A stretch of 64,000 nucleotides of DNA from Megasphaera sp. (GTDB lineage: Bacteria; Bacillota; Negativicutes; Veillonellales; Megasphaeraceae): assembly GCA_022641375.1 (NCBI GenBank), contig JALCDF010000001.1, positions 53,125 through 117,124 on the forward strand, in the 5' to 3' direction. The number at the start of each line of letters is the position of its first letter. Position 1 is the first letter of the stretch. The notes under the pieces are model-generated. The model saw only the letters and a list, made by a program, of their open reading frames with translations, was not told the origin of the DNA and ran no database searches. The position numbers were made by a program, and so were the translations under genes. Below are positions 19,513-31,732 of the stretch, piece after piece.

Positions 19513-20454
19513 CTACCAGTCCAGTTTTCCTGTTATAAGGTATACTAAGAGGCCTTTTTCAGCATGACGGCGGTTTTCGGCTTCATCGAGGATGGTTTCC
19601 AAATGTTTTTCCATGATATCCTGCGTAACTTCAAAACCAGGATGAATGGGCATATCATGAAAGACCATCGTATCGGTTTCTGCCATCAGGTCGTCATCGA
19701 TCTGATACGGCATCATCATATTGATGATAGAATCTTTCTTTTCTTTATACGCCGGATTGGTGAAAAATTCCATATCGACCCACGTATCGGTATAAACGCA
19801 ATCTACATCAGCAACGACCTTTTTCAATTCTGCCTTGGAGATATCTGTAGGAAGTTCGACATAATGACCAGTCTTTTTCAAATCATCATAAAAATCTTGT
19901 CCGATAGCCATGACCTGGCTGAACGGCGTCAGACCATACATGGTTCCACCCATTTTAGTAACGATTTCACTAAGAGAATTATACGTGTTATTTTTAGCTC
20001 CGATATACAATACTTTGGCATCAAAATGACCCGTCTTTTCATAGAGCGTAAGCATATCTGCCAATGCCTGTGTCGGGTGAAATGTATTATCACACCCATT
20101 GATGACCGGTACCGTCCCATGTTTCATAAACGACATGGTCGTTTCGGATTTTTTGAACCGTCCCATGATGCAATCCACATTGCGGCAAACATATTTTACT
20201 TCGCTCATGATATCTCCGATTGTAAAATTACTGTCGGCCCATTTCTGATTATATGATTTCCCTCCTAATTCTTCCATTCCGATGGAAAAAGATAAGTAGG
20301 TTCGATTCGATGTTTTTTCAAATAAAGTGTATAATTTTTTACCGTCCAGAAGATGATCATAAGCACTCTGGTTTTGTTTTATTTTTTCTGCCAGCAATAA
20401 AATCCCTTTTAATTCAGCTTCTGTATAATCGGAAAAGCTATTCATATGTTTCAT
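19513..20454 (-). CDS. divergent aspartate/ornithine-type carbamoyltransferase
   Basis: 313 aa; SNRT (cf. STRT), HPTQALADMLT motif; atypical C-terminal HDMPIHPG. Confidence 0.8.
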   Translation of the reverse strand: MKHMNSFSDYTEAELKGILLLAEKIKQNQSAYDHLLDGKKLYTLFEKTSNRTYLSFSIGMEELGGKSYNQKWADSNFTIGDIMSEVKYVCRNVDCIMGRFKKSETTMSFMKHGTVPVINGCDNTFHPTQALADMLTLYEKTGHFDAKVLYIGAKNNTYNSLSEIVTKMGGTMYGLTPFSQVMAIGQDFYDDLKKTGHYVELPTDISKAELKKVVADVDCVYTDTWVDMEFFTNPAYKEKKDSIINMMMPYQIDDDLMAETDTMVFHDMPIHPGFEVTQDIMEKHLETILDEAENRRHAEKGLLVYLITGKLDW

Positions 20455-20500
20455 TTATATACATCCTCCAAACTATGACCTCAACTCTAAATGTATTTAT

Positions 20501-20529
20501 ATTCTAACACATCTCATTCTTTTGTTCAA
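20501..20529 (-). promoter_or_regulatory. sigma-A-like promoter for carbamoyltransferase gene
   Basis: Minus strand TTGAAC-17 nt-TAGAAT. Confidence 0.6.
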
Positions 20530-20575
20530 GTTTTTATGCAATATTTTTACAATTTCATGCACGGCAGGGTATAAT

Positions 20576-20608
20576 AAAAAGCTGTTGGAATAACTCCAAC
20601 AGCTTTTT
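20576..20608 (-). terminator. terminator of atp operon
   Basis: AAAAAGCTGTTGGA-ATAAC-TCCAACAGCTTTTT. Confidence 0.88.
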
Positions 20609-20627
20609 ACTGATTTCGTACTAGTGA

Positions 20628-21044
20628 TTACTTGTCTTTATTGGCAACATTCAGACGGCATAATGCCCGCTGTAATGCAAGCTGCGCCCGTTCGATGTCA
20701 ATCGTGTTTCCCGCATCGCTAAGTCGTTTTTCTGCTCTTCCCTTAGCTGCGTTAGCCCGATCTATATCAATATCTGCCGGTCTTTCCGCCGCCGGCGTAA
20801 TGACCGTGATCTTGTTGTTATTAACTTCCAAAAAGCCTTTAGCAGCCGTAATGCATTCACGTTTGCCATTCACTTCATATTCCAGAGGCCAAATAGCAAG
20901 AGATGCAATAAGCGGCGCATGATGAGGCATGATGCCCAAATCCCCATCTAATGCACGAGCAAGAACAAATGTAACATCTTCACTCAGCACAGCAGCGTCT
21001 GGCGTAATCACTTCCAAATGAATTGTACTTCTTGATTCTGCCAT
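20628..21044 (-). CDS. atpC: ATP synthase epsilon subunit
   Basis: 138 aa; position in operon and GDLGIMPHHAPLI motif. Confidence 0.95.
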   Translation of the reverse strand: MAESRSTIHLEVITPDAAVLSEDVTFVLARALDGDLGIMPHHAPLIASLAIWPLEYEVNGKRECITAAKGFLEVNNNKITVITPAAERPADIDIDRANAAKGRAEKRLSDAGNTIDIERAQLALQRALCRLNVANKDK

Positions 21045-21047
21045 TGC

Positions 21048-22487
<1,440 letters not shown>

Positions 22488-22516
22488 TTAATTTTAGTCA
22501 AACCGTAGTACCTGCA

Positions 22517-23374
22517 TTACTGCAGCGCATTAGCACCGCTGACGATTTCTGTCAATTCATTGGTAATGCCGGACTGACGGACTTTGTTATAATGAACCGT
22601 CAGTTTATCAAGCAGCTCTCCTGCATTGTCCGTTGCCGACGTCATAGCCGTCATACGGGCGCCTAATTCACTGGCTGCTGATTGAAGCAAACCATTGTAT
22701 ACGAACATATCCAGATATTGCGGCAAAAGGGATGACAGCACTTCCTGTGCATCCGGTGCGAAAAGATATTCTTCCCGCGGTCCCTGTGCTCCTTCTGTTT
22801 CATGCTGTTCGATAGGCAGCATTTTTACAGTTTGAACAGTCTGAGACAATGCCGATTTGAAATGCGTATAGATGACATAGACTTCGTCTACTTCACCAGA
22901 CAAAAATTGTTTTGTAGCAAGATGCGAAATAGCCTGAGCATTGACAAACTGGGGCTTATCGGAAAAACCACTCCAACGCTTGTCAGGAACAACTCGCAAA
23001 TGCTTCAGATATTCTGCCGGTTTGCGGCCTGTCGTAATAATATACGAGGCACTACGGGGCTTATTTTTGAGGACAGCCACCATAGCCTTGTTGATATTGG
23101 AGCTATAAGCCCCTGCTAATCCTTTATCGGCACCGATAAATATATAACAGGTCTTTTTCACTTCCCGGGCTGTAAATAAAGCATTATCATCAGAGGAAGC
23201 TGCCGATAACCGCTGCAGCATCCCTTCAATTTTGTCGGTATAGGGGGCTGTTGCCAGCGCCCGTTCCTGTGCACGGCGCAGTCGTACGGAGGATACCATC
23301 TTCATGGCCTTGGTAATCTGCTGGGTATTCGTAACGGATTTAATCCGCTTGTTTATTTCGCGTGCACTCGGCAT
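22517..23374 (-). CDS. atpG: ATP synthase gamma subunit
   Basis: 285 aa; REINKRIKSVTNTQQITKAMKMVS. Confidence 0.97.
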   Translation of the reverse strand: MPSAREINKRIKSVTNTQQITKAMKMVSSVRLRRAQERALATAPYTDKIEGMLQRLSAASSDDNALFTAREVKKTCYIFIGADKGLAGAYSSNINKAMVAVLKNKPRSASYIITTGRKPAEYLKHLRVVPDKRWSGFSDKPQFVNAQAISHLATKQFLSGEVDEVYVIYTHFKSALSQTVQTVKMLPIEQHETEGAQGPREEYLFAPDAQEVLSSLLPQYLDMFVYNGLLQSAASELGARMTAMTSATDNAGELLDKLTVHYNKVRQSGITNELTEIVSGANALQ

Positions 23375-23377
23375 AGA

Positions 23378-24913
23378 TTATTCCTCCTCCTTGATCAGAG
23401 TGTGGGATGCACCATATTCTTTAGTGAATTCCACAACAGCTTTCTGGAGGGTATCTTCGTCTTCTTTACCGAGCTGTTTCGTTTCCTTGATATGCTGACC
23501 GACTTCCGGATAGTTAGCATGCATGAATTTGATAAAGCCTTCTTCAAATTCCGGTACTTCTTTGACTTCGACCGGCATCAGATAGTCTTTCACTGCCAAA
23601 TATACTTCCATGACCTGATCTTCAACAGGCATTGGCTGATATTGCGGCTGAATCAACATCTGCATCGTCCGTTCGCCCTGATCGATCTGGGCTTTCGTAT
23701 TTTTATCAAGATCGGACCCAAATTGTGCAAATGCTGCCAATTCACGGTACTGGGCAAGACTCAGACGTAATGTACCGGCAACCTTCTTCATCGCCTTGAT
23801 TTGGGCAGACCCACCTACACGGGATACGGACAACCCGACATTGATAGCCGGACGTACACCGGAGTTGAATAATTCTGTTTCCAGGAAAATCTGGCCATCC
23901 GTAATAGAAATAACGTTGGTCGGAATATATGCGGATAAGTCACCCGCCAGTGTTTCAATAATAGGCAATGCCGTAATCGAACCGCCGCCTAAGTCATCGG
24001 ACAATTTAGCTGCCCGTTCGAGCAAACGGGAATGTAAATAAAATACATCGCCCGGATATGCTTCACGTCCTGGCGGACGGCGCAAAAGCAAACTCATTGC
24101 ACGATATGCCTGCGCATGCTTGGAAAGATCATCGTATACACAAAGGACATCCTTGCCCTGATCCATAAAGTATTCGCCCATAGCTACACCGGCATACGGA
24201 GCTAGATACTGAACTGGAGAACCATCGGAAGCCGTAGCAACGACGACGATTGTATAACTCATGGCATTATGCTGTTCCAATGTACGTACGACACGGGCAA
24301 CAGTAGATGCCTTCTGGCCTATAGCCACATAAATACAAAGGACGCCGCTGTCCTTCTGGTTAATGATCGTATCCAACGCAATGGCGGTTTTACCGGTACC
24401 ACGGTCGCCGATAATCAATTCACGTTGTCCACGACCGATAGGTACCATGGAGTCGATAGCTTTCAAACCTGTCTGCAATGGTACTTTAACCGGCTGACGA
24501 TCAGCAATACCATGTGCTTTGACTTCTATCAGACGGGTTTCCTTGGTATCAATGGCACCTTTGCCATCGATAGGACCCCCTAAAGGATTTACGACACGGC
24601 CCAACAACGCATCCCCAACAGGAACACGCATAACACGGCCGGTACGGCGTACGGTGTCGCCTTCCTTGATAAGATAGTCATTACCAAGCAGTACAGCACC
24701 GACATTATCTTCTTCCAGGTTCAAAGCCAGCCCATATACATCATGAGGCAATTCCAGCAATTCCCCGGACATGCACTTATCCAAACCATAAATGTGAGCA
24801 ATTCCATCCCCGACTTCCAGGACGGTGCCGACATCGTCGACGTTCATTTCCACATCATAATCTTCGATTTGTTTTTTAATTATAGCCGTTATTTCTTCTG
24901 GCTTCATTTTCAT
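23378..24913 (-). CDS. atpA: ATP synthase alpha subunit
   Basis: 511 aa; [15 protein letters not shown]. Confidence 0.99.
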   Translation of the reverse strand: MKMKPEEITAIIKKQIEDYDVEMNVDDVGTVLEVGDGIAHIYGLDKCMSGELLELPHDVYGLALNLEEDNVGAVLLGNDYLIKEGDTVRRTGRVMRVPVGDALLGRVVNPLGGPIDGKGAIDTKETRLIEVKAHGIADRQPVKVPLQTGLKAIDSMVPIGRGQRELIIGDRGTGKTAIALDTIINQKDSGVLCIYVAIGQKASTVARVVRTLEQHNAMSYTIVVVATASDGSPVQYLAPYAGVAMGEYFMDQGKDVLCVYDDLSKHAQAYRAMSLLLRRPPGREAYPGDVFYLHSRLLERAAKLSDDLGGGSITALPIIETLAGDLSAYIPTNVISITDGQIFLETELFNSGVRPAINVGLSVSRVGGSAQIKAMKKVAGTLRLSLAQYRELAAFAQFGSDLDKNTKAQIDQGERTMQMLIQPQYQPMPVEDQVMEVYLAVKDYLMPVEVKEVPEFEEGFIKFMHANYPEVGQHIKETKQLGKEDEDTLQKAVVEFTKEYGASHTLIKEEE

Positions 24914-25479
24914 TATTCGTCCGTCACCCCATTCATAACGTCAGCTTTCAGCAGCGTATGTCTCATATCGCGCAATTGCCGCAACAAGCTTCCGTCGATT
25001 AGTCTGTCACCAATCTGAACAATGACCCCGCCAATAATGGTCGGATCAACATAGTAAAGCGGATCGATTTTTTGACCGGTCAGCTTTTCCAAACTGGCAA
25101 GTAATTTCTTTTCTTCTTCTGCCGATAGTTTTTTGACGACGCGAATTTTAGCAACCGTAATATTCTGAGCCTTGCGGGCCAAATCGATAAACCCATCAAT
25201 AGCACAGATGATAGCTGCTTCACGCCGGCGATCCACCATGACGTAGAGAAACTGTAACACCAGTTTTGATAAACTATCAGCAAATACTTCTTTCAATGTT
25301 TCCTTTTTTGACGCTTCCGGCACCAGGGGATGATTGAGGAATTTCCAAAGTTCCGGATTTTCCTGGAATGTATCCCGTACCATTTTCAGCTCATTTCCAA
25401 ATCCTTCAAGCTTCTTCTGTTCGCTGGCAATGTCAAATAACGCCTGGCTGTATTTGCTATAAACGATTTCGGGTATCAT
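24913..25479 (-). CDS. atpH: ATP synthase delta subunit
   Basis: 188 aa; operon position, OSCP-like. Confidence 0.95.
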   Translation of the reverse strand: MIPEIVYSKYSQALFDIASEQKKLEGFGNELKMVRDTFQENPELWKFLNHPLVPEASKKETLKEVFADSLSKLVLQFLYVMVDRRREAAIICAIDGFIDLARKAQNITVAKIRVVKKLSAEEEKKLLASLEKLTGQKIDPLYYVDPTIIGGVIVQIGDRLIDGSLLRQLRDMRHTLLKADVMNGVTDE

Positions 25480-25481
25480 GA

Positions 25482-25979
25482 TTAATTCCCCTTTGCACGT
25501 TGGCTGTGAATTCGATCAATGCAGTCCGCAATCAGTTTAGTATTAACATCATTATCCATATTTTTTTGGAGCAGTTTTTCTGCTACAGCCATAGACAGTG
25601 TTACTACTTCATTATGCATTTCTCTGATAGCGGCTTCACGTTCATTCTTGATTTCAGCCTGAGCAATTTCTTTTTCCCGGATAATCTGAGTGCGGATCGC
25701 TTCGAGTTGTTCTTGTGATTCTTTATTGGCCTGTTTCATCGCTTTATCGACGATAGCCTGCGCTTCAGCCCGGGCATTTTGAAGCTGTGCTTCATAGCCT
25801 GCTTTGATTTTAGCGGCTTCGTCACGATTTTTGGCAGCTTCACCAAGGTCCGACGCGATTTTATTTCTCCGGTCTTCCAACACTTTCAACAGAGGTTTGT
25901 AAGCAAACTTTGCTAAAATAGCTACTAAGATGACAAAGTTGAGTAATTGGAAAATCAACGTACCATTGATACTAACCAA
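25482..25979 (-). CDS. atpF: ATP synthase b subunit
   Basis: 165 aa; N-terminal TM then charged helix. Confidence 0.95.
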   Translation of the reverse strand: MVSINGTLIFQLLNFVILVAILAKFAYKPLLKVLEDRRNKIASDLGEAAKNRDEAAKIKAGYEAQLQNARAEAQAIVDKAMKQANKESQEQLEAIRTQIIREKEIAQAEIKNEREAAIREMHNEVVTLSMAVAEKLLQKNMDNDVNTKLIADCIDRIHSQRAKGN

Positions 25980-26026
25980 TATAATTCCCTCCTTGGCTGT
26001 GATTCATAATTCATCTTTTTGTAGTA

Positions 26027-26284
26027 TTAAAGCATGCTGACAAACGGATTAGCGAATACCAATACGATAGCGATAACCGTTGCGATGATAGGCATGGATT
26101 CAATCAAGCCAACAGAAATAAGGAAGTTTACGAGAAGTTTGCCGCCCATTTCCGGCTGGCGAGCTATCCCTTCGAGCATCTTAGATGCAGCATGACCATC
26201 ACCAATAGCAGCGCCCATAGCTGCGAATCCAACACCCAAACCTGCACCAACTGCTGACAATGCCAATATTAACGCTTTTTCCAT
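26027..26284 (-). CDS. atpE: ATP synthase c subunit
   Basis: 85 aa; two-helix hairpin, GIARQPE loop, LIES ion site. Confidence 0.97.
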   Translation of the reverse strand: MEKALILALSAVGAGLGVGFAAMGAAIGDGHAASKMLEGIARQPEMGGKLLVNFLISVGLIESMPIIATVIAIVLVFANPFVSML

Positions 26285-26326
26285 AATAAATAACCTCCCT
26301 AATATTCATAAATAGTTGTGCTGCCC

Positions 26327-26998
26327 TTAATCTTCGGTAAAGGACGAAGCCAGATACGATGTCGTCAGAATCGTAAAAATAAATGCCTGGATCAGACCAA
26401 TGACGATACTAAATAAGAGCCAAATCATCGGCACCCCTGCAGGCACAAGGAAATACAAAACTTCCATCAGGATTTCGCCAGCCAAAATATTCCCAAAAAG
26501 ACGGAACGCCAATGTGAGCGGTCTGGTGATTTCATCCAACAAGTTAATAAGGACGAACGGTACATACGGATCAAAAAAATGCTTAAAATGCTTCTTGACT
26601 CCCTGATTCTTCAACGCCATGAAATGTACCATAAAAGATGATATCAATGCCAAAGCCACTGTCGTATTCAAATCATTAGTCGGTGACGCCAGAACATGAG
26701 GACTTGGTAACAGCCCTAATTCATTAGCAAACAAGATAAACAAAAACATCGTCAGCAACACGGAGACGACCTGTCCATATTTAGGTCCTATCGTTTCCTT
26801 GAACTGGGACAACAGCGATTCGATAACAATTTCCATCGCATTTTGTAATCCCGACGGCACAAGGGACCGACCCCGTGTAGCCGCAACTGAAACAATAATG
26901 ACCAAGGCTGCCGTCAACCAGGTTAAATAAATGGTATCCATGTTGACATTCATGCCTAACAGCTGGACGATTAAATGATTACCGGTATGTAGTTCCAT
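26327..26998 (-). CDS. atpB: ATP synthase a subunit
   Basis: 223 aa; LAFRLFGNILAGEIL motif. Confidence 0.96.
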   Translation of the reverse strand: MELHTGNHLIVQLLGMNVNMDTIYLTWLTAALVIIVSVAATRGRSLVPSGLQNAMEIVIESLLSQFKETIGPKYGQVVSVLLTMFLFILFANELGLLPSPHVLASPTNDLNTTVALALISSFMVHFMALKNQGVKKHFKHFFDPYVPFVLINLLDEITRPLTLAFRLFGNILAGEILMEVLYFLVPAGVPMIWLLFSIVIGLIQAFIFTILTTSYLASSFTED

Positions 26999-27001
26999 AC
27001 G

Positions 27002-27388
27002 CTATCCCTCCTTTCTCCGTCGTAAATGAATAGTATTCTTCACCGTATCCGCAATGATTATTATCCGGTAAGAAAGAATGCCGGCTACAGCTGCCCAAAA
27101 ATGAATCGATGGGTAATGTGAAATGAGAATCAATACAAGACAAATCAGCAAGATCCGCATTCCTGCTCCGCCACGAATAAAGGAAACTATCCGTTCCGGT
27201 GGTAAATGTAAGGCCCGTGAGCACCGACTCGTAAGCATGGCAAAATACACCAGATTCACTCCACAGCCGGCTAACCAGCCTGTCATATATTCCCAGCCAC
27301 CGCCTAATGCAAGCAGCGACGTGACAATACAAGTTAAACCTATGAACTTAAATATTGTTGCCTTCACGTATATTGTGAATTCTTCCAT
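27002..27388 (-). CDS. atpI: ATP synthase subunit I (AtpI-like)
   Basis: 128 aa, membrane; position upstream of atpB. Confidence 0.75.
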   Translation of the reverse strand: MEEFTIYVKATIFKFIGLTCIVTSLLALGGGWEYMTGWLAGCGVNLVYFAMLTSRCSRALHLPPERIVSFIRGGAGMRILLICLVLILISHYPSIHFWAAVAGILSYRIIIIADTVKNTIHLRRRKEG

Positions 27389-27399
27389 AAGGGCCTTCC

Positions 27400-27654
27400 T
27401 TACTTGCCACTATCGTTCTTATCGGAAGGCTTATCATCCTTCATCAAGACGATGGCTTTTTTATATAACGTCCAAAAGCCGGATACCGCTCCCAACAGGG
27501 AAAAAACAATAAGTCCCCAGGGAGTAGTGCCCAAAAAACCATCTAAAGAATGCCCGATAAAAACACCGGTGCAAATACAAACAAAGAGTGTCATTCCCAT
27601 AGAAGCAGCAATAACAATCATATCCAAAAGGATTCTTTTTTCGTGTTTCATCAT
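27400..27654 (-). CDS. AtpZ/AtpI family protein
   Basis: 84 aa; GVFIGHSLDGFLGTTPWGLIVFSLLGAVSGFWTLY. Confidence 0.8.
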   Translation of the reverse strand: MMKHEKRILLDMIVIAASMGMTLFVCICTGVFIGHSLDGFLGTTPWGLIVFSLLGAVSGFWTLYKKAIVLMKDDKPSDKNDSGK

Positions 27655-28814
27655 CCTCTAACGGGTAATTTAAATTCTTCCGGACGACTTCCCGTATGAC
27701 TAAACGCGTAGATAATCGCCTGCACGATACGTTTGGATGCAAAGCCATCGCCATACGGGTTCACCGCATTGCTCATAGCTGCATACGCTGCCGGATCGGT
27801 CAGCAAACGTTTTGTTTCCCGGTAAACAACATCTTTTTGCGTACCGATGAGACGTACCGTTCCGGCATCCACTGCTTCCGGCCGTTCCGTCGTATCCCGT
27901 AAGACCAGGACAGGCTTGCCCAAAGACGGTGCTTCTTCCTGGATGCCGCCGGAATCTGTCAGTACCAAACTGCTCTTACTCATCAGATTCGCAAACGGTT
28001 CATAATCCATCGGTTCAATCAGATGAATCCGGTCAACACCTTCCAGCTCTTCTTCCACTACTTTCCGAACCTTGGGATTTCGATGTACCGGAAAAACAAT
28101 TTCTGTATCAGAAATTTCTTCGATGATATGCCGTAATGCTATATAAATATGGCGCATAGGTTCACCCAGGTTTTCCCGGCGGTGTGTCGTCAGCAAAATG
28201 ATGCGATGATTCTGGAAATCCACATTGTCCAAACCAGCTTTTTCATGAAAATGATATTCGCCGGCAACGGTATTCATCAAGGCATCGATGACGGTATTCC
28301 CGGTAATGTAAATATTATGGGGATCCATGTTTTCATTGAGAAGATTTTGTTTAGCCACCGGTGTCGGAGCAAAATGAATGCTGGCAATGGAACCCGTCAG
28401 ACGACGATTGATTTCTTCCGGAAACGGCGAGTAAATATTTCCTGTCCTGAGACCTGCTTCCACATGTCCTACGGGGATTTGCTGATAATACGCTGCCAGC
28501 GCACCCGAAAAAGTAGTCGTCGTATCACCGTGTACCAATACTAAATCCGGTTTTTCTTTTTCAAATACAGTTTTCAACCCCAACAGGGATTTCGTTGTAA
28601 TATCATACAGCGTCTGACCCTGCGACATGATATCCAAATCATAATCCGGCTGGATATGAAATAATTCCAACACCTGATCCAACATCTGGCGGTGCTGGGC
28701 TGTAACGGCAACAATGGTCTGGATTTGATCGCGATGTTTTTTCAATTCCAAGACAACGGGTGCCATTTTAATGGCTTCCGGTCTCGTACCAAACACAGCA
28801 ATGACCTTTATCAT
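27651..28814 (-). CDS. wecB: UDP-N-acetylglucosamine 2-epimerase (non-hydrolyzing)
   Basis: 387 aa; FGTRPEAIKMAPV, DSGGIQEEAPSLGKPVLVLRDTTERPE. Confidence 0.95.
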   Translation of the reverse strand: MIKVIAVFGTRPEAIKMAPVVLELKKHRDQIQTIVAVTAQHRQMLDQVLELFHIQPDYDLDIMSQGQTLYDITTKSLLGLKTVFEKEKPDLVLVHGDTTTTFSGALAAYYQQIPVGHVEAGLRTGNIYSPFPEEINRRLTGSIASIHFAPTPVAKQNLLNENMDPHNIYITGNTVIDALMNTVAGEYHFHEKAGLDNVDFQNHRIILLTTHRRENLGEPMRHIYIALRHIIEEISDTEIVFPVHRNPKVRKVVEEELEGVDRIHLIEPMDYEPFANLMSKSSLVLTDSGGIQEEAPSLGKPVLVLRDTTERPEAVDAGTVRLIGTQKDVVYRETKRLLTDPAAYAAMSNAVNPYGDGFASKRIVQAIIYAFSHTGSRPEEFKLPVRG

Positions 28815-28853
28815 ATAAGCACCTCTTTATATAAAACAATACTCTTTATATCT

Positions 28854-29894
28854 TTATCGTTTACGCGTAGAATTATTCGTCGTTGTCTTCCGCAATATAC
28901 CAATGCGTTTGGCGGAATAAATAATAATTGCCAATACAACGAGTACAGTCACAATTCCTGTTTTATAATTTACGCTGGCTACAAATAAAGCGACAACTCC
29001 TAATATGAGGCTGACAAGATACATGATCAATACAACCTGCTTCTGGGTTAGCCCCAACGCCAATAAGCGATGATGCAGATGCCCTTTGTCCGGTTGGAAA
29101 ATAGGCACCCCGCTCATTTTACGACGAATAATAGCAAATAACGTATCCAGGATTGGCACGCCCAACGCAATGACCGGTACGACCAATGCTACCGTAGCCG
29201 CGGTCTTGACCAGGCCCAGCACGGCTGCTACAGACATCGTATAGCCTAAAAGCATGCTTCCTGTATCTCCCATAAAAATCTTTGCAGGGTTAAAATTATA
29301 CTGCAAAAATCCTAAAGCCGCTCCGGCCATAGCCACGATGATCATCGCCGGCAGATATTGATTCATCTTATAGGCCATGAGGAACATGGAAATAGAAGCG
29401 ATAAAAGATACACCCGCCGCTAATCCATCCAACCCATCAATAAGATTTACCGTATTTGTAAAGCCGATAATCCAAAAAATCGTAATCGGTACCGCTATGA
29501 TTTCCGGCAATACGATAAGTGTTCCAAAGGGATTAGTAAGCCATTCAATCTGGATACCAAAAGCTACCGGGATGGCTGCTGCCAATATTTGTCCCACAAG
29601 CTTCACTTTAGCCGGGATATTACAAATGTCATCCCAGATACCCAAAGCCACGATGGCGGTGCATCCTAACAAAAGGCCCAAAAGCTCATGATTCACAGGC
29701 ATACAGAACATTACTGCTGCCATGAATCCAATATAAATTGCCAAACCGCCCAATCGCGGAATAACATGAGTATGCACCTTTCTTGCGTTCGGTTTGTCAA
29801 CAGCACCCACCTTGATCGCCAGTTTCTTAACGCTGGGTGTCAATGCATAGGATATAACCAATGCGATAACAAAAGGTACAAAATATTCAAGCAC
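28854..29894 (-). CDS. MraY/WecA/TagO-family glycosyl-1-phosphate transferase
   Basis: 346 aa multi-TM; NLIDGLDGLAAG, MGDTGSMLLGY. Confidence 0.93.
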   Translation of the reverse strand: MLEYFVPFVIALVISYALTPSVKKLAIKVGAVDKPNARKVHTHVIPRLGGLAIYIGFMAAVMFCMPVNHELLGLLLGCTAIVALGIWDDICNIPAKVKLVGQILAAAIPVAFGIQIEWLTNPFGTLIVLPEIIAVPITIFWIIGFTNTVNLIDGLDGLAAGVSFIASISMFLMAYKMNQYLPAMIIVAMAGAALGFLQYNFNPAKIFMGDTGSMLLGYTMSVAAVLGLVKTAATVALVVPVIALGVPILDTLFAIIRRKMSGVPIFQPDKGHLHHRLLALGLTQKQVVLIMYLVSLILGVVALFVASVNYKTGIVTVLVVLAIIIYSAKRIGILRKTTTNNSTRKR

Positions 29895-29936
29895 AACACA
29901 CGCCTACTTTCCATTAATATTCGCAAATCAACATAT

Positions 29937-31295
29937 TTAGTTCGTCAGGCTGCGCATAGGAGCCGGAATATGACCACCGCGGGCAATAAAATCAGCCGAC
30001 TTGTACTTATTCACACTGATAATCGGACAATGTCCCAACAGACCACCGAATTCAACGGTATCACCGACATCCTTGCCAGGGACCGGAATAACACGGACAG
30101 CTGTCGTCTTATTATTAATCATCCCGATTGCCGCTTCATCAGCAATGATTGCCGCAATCGTTTCCGCTGTCGTATTGCCGGGAATAGCAATCATGTCAAG
30201 CCCGACCGAACATACACAGGTCATCGCTTCTAATTTTTCCAAGCACAGACTTCCCCTGCCGACAGCTTCGAGCATCCCCTTGTCTTCACTAACAGGAATA
30301 AATGCACCGGATAAACCACCTACCCGGGATGAGGCCATCAGACCGCCCTTTTTCACAGCGTCATTTAATAGGGCCAAGGCTGCTGTCGTGCCATAGGCAC
30401 CACAACTTTCCAGACCCATTTCTTCTAATATATCTGCAACACTATCACCTACAGCAGGTGTCGGTGCCAACGATAAGTCGATGATACCAAACGGCACCTG
30501 AAGCCGTTTAGATGCTTCCATCGCCACCAGCTGCCCTACACGGGTAATCTTGAATGCTGTTTTTTTAATCGTTTCTGCTACGACATCGAAAGGCGCACCT
30601 TTGATATTTTCCAAGGCCCGTTTTACGACACCAGGACCGCTGACCCCTACACTGACACAGCAGTCACCCTGCGTAACACCGTGGAACGCTCCGGCCATAA
30701 ACGGATTATCTTCTACGGCATTGCAGAAAACAACCAATTTAGCACAACCAAGAGCATCCTGTTCCTTGGTCAGTTCTCCCAAATTCTTGAATACACGGCC
30801 CATTTCAGCGACAGCATCCATATTGATGCCCGCCTTAGTTGACCCAACGGCTACCGAACTGCAGACCAGGTCCGTACAAGCCAGTCCTTCGGCAATGGAA
30901 TCGATCAGGCGCTGATCTCCATCGGTATATCCCCGGTCTACTAATGCGGAAAAACCACCGATAAAATCGATGCCTATTTCCTTTGCTGCCTTATCGAGAG
31001 TCTTCGCTATTTCCGTGTAATTGCGTAAATCACTGGATCCGGCCACCAGACTGATTGGTGTTACAGAAACACGTTTATTGATGATTGGCACGCCATATTC
31101 CCTGGCAATTGCTTCACCGGTATCCACTAAATGTTCGCCATACGACGTAATCTTATCATAAATATTACGACATAATGTTTTGCCGTCACTGGAACAACAA
31201 TCCAAGAGACTGATACCCATCGTAATCGTACGTACGTCTAAATTGTTTTTCTGAATCATTTGATTTGTTTCTAACACATCATGTATTGTCAGCAT
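29937..31295 (-). CDS. PFL family protein (DUF711)
   Basis: 452 aa; adjacent ACT-domain gene as typical. Confidence 0.88.
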   Translation of the reverse strand: MLTIHDVLETNQMIQKNNLDVRTITMGISLLDCCSSDGKTLCRNIYDKITSYGEHLVDTGEAIAREYGVPIINKRVSVTPISLVAGSSDLRNYTEIAKTLDKAAKEIGIDFIGGFSALVDRGYTDGDQRLIDSIAEGLACTDLVCSSVAVGSTKAGINMDAVAEMGRVFKNLGELTKEQDALGCAKLVVFCNAVEDNPFMAGAFHGVTQGDCCVSVGVSGPGVVKRALENIKGAPFDVVAETIKKTAFKITRVGQLVAMEASKRLQVPFGIIDLSLAPTPAVGDSVADILEEMGLESCGAYGTTAALALLNDAVKKGGLMASSRVGGLSGAFIPVSEDKGMLEAVGRGSLCLEKLEAMTCVCSVGLDMIAIPGNTTAETIAAIIADEAAIGMINNKTTAVRVIPVPGKDVGDTVEFGGLLGHCPIISVNKYKSADFIARGGHIPAPMRSLTN

Positions 31296-31306
31296 ATCAA
31301 ATCTCC

Positions 31307-31579
31307 TTACCCTACCCGATGCATTGCATCGAATATTGCCTTATTCTGAGCACGGATTTCCACGCCCAGTTCATCACCTTTTTCTTTGAGCACGGTCTGT
31401 AATGCATCGATATCAATATCAGCATCCGCTAAATCAACGATCATGGCCATATTAAATATGCCACCCAGAATAACCTGATTGATTGTTTCGATATTAATTT
31501 TATGGTCAGCCATAATCGTACTGACTGCGGCAATAATGCCCGTACGGTCTACCCCAACTACAGTAACAACTGCTTTCAC
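31307..31579 (-). CDS. ACT domain-containing protein
   Basis: 90 aa [23 protein letters not shown]. Confidence 0.9.
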   Translation of the reverse strand: MKAVVTVVGVDRTGIIAAVSTIMADHKINIETINQVILGGIFNMAMIVDLADADIDIDALQTVLKEKGDELGVEIRAQNKAIFDAMHRVG

Positions 31580-31638
31580 GATATTACCTCTCCTTTTGTC
31601 TATTGAAATACTTCCCTATTATAACACAGGTCGTATAC

Positions 31639-31699
31639 GAAATTCCACTGGCTGTATACAAACCGCTTGTATAGCTTACAAGCGGTTCGTATGAATTTC
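31639..31699. repeat. nested inverted repeat (possible pgm terminator or REP-like hairpin)
   Basis: Inner AACCGCTTGTA/TACAAGCGGTT plus outer GAAATTC/GAATTTC. Confidence 0.7.
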
Positions 31700-31732
31700 T
31701 GAATATAACTTTAACTACAAAATCCTTGCTAA

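Noticed and set aside
19564-20256. 230-aa plus-strand ORF
   Set aside because: Fully antisense to the carbamoyltransferase; no domain-like composition
27651-29894. wecB and MraY-like genes attached to the atp operon as a novel linkage
   Set aside because: UDP-GlcNAc 2-epimerase upstream of atp genes is already seen in other Firmicutes
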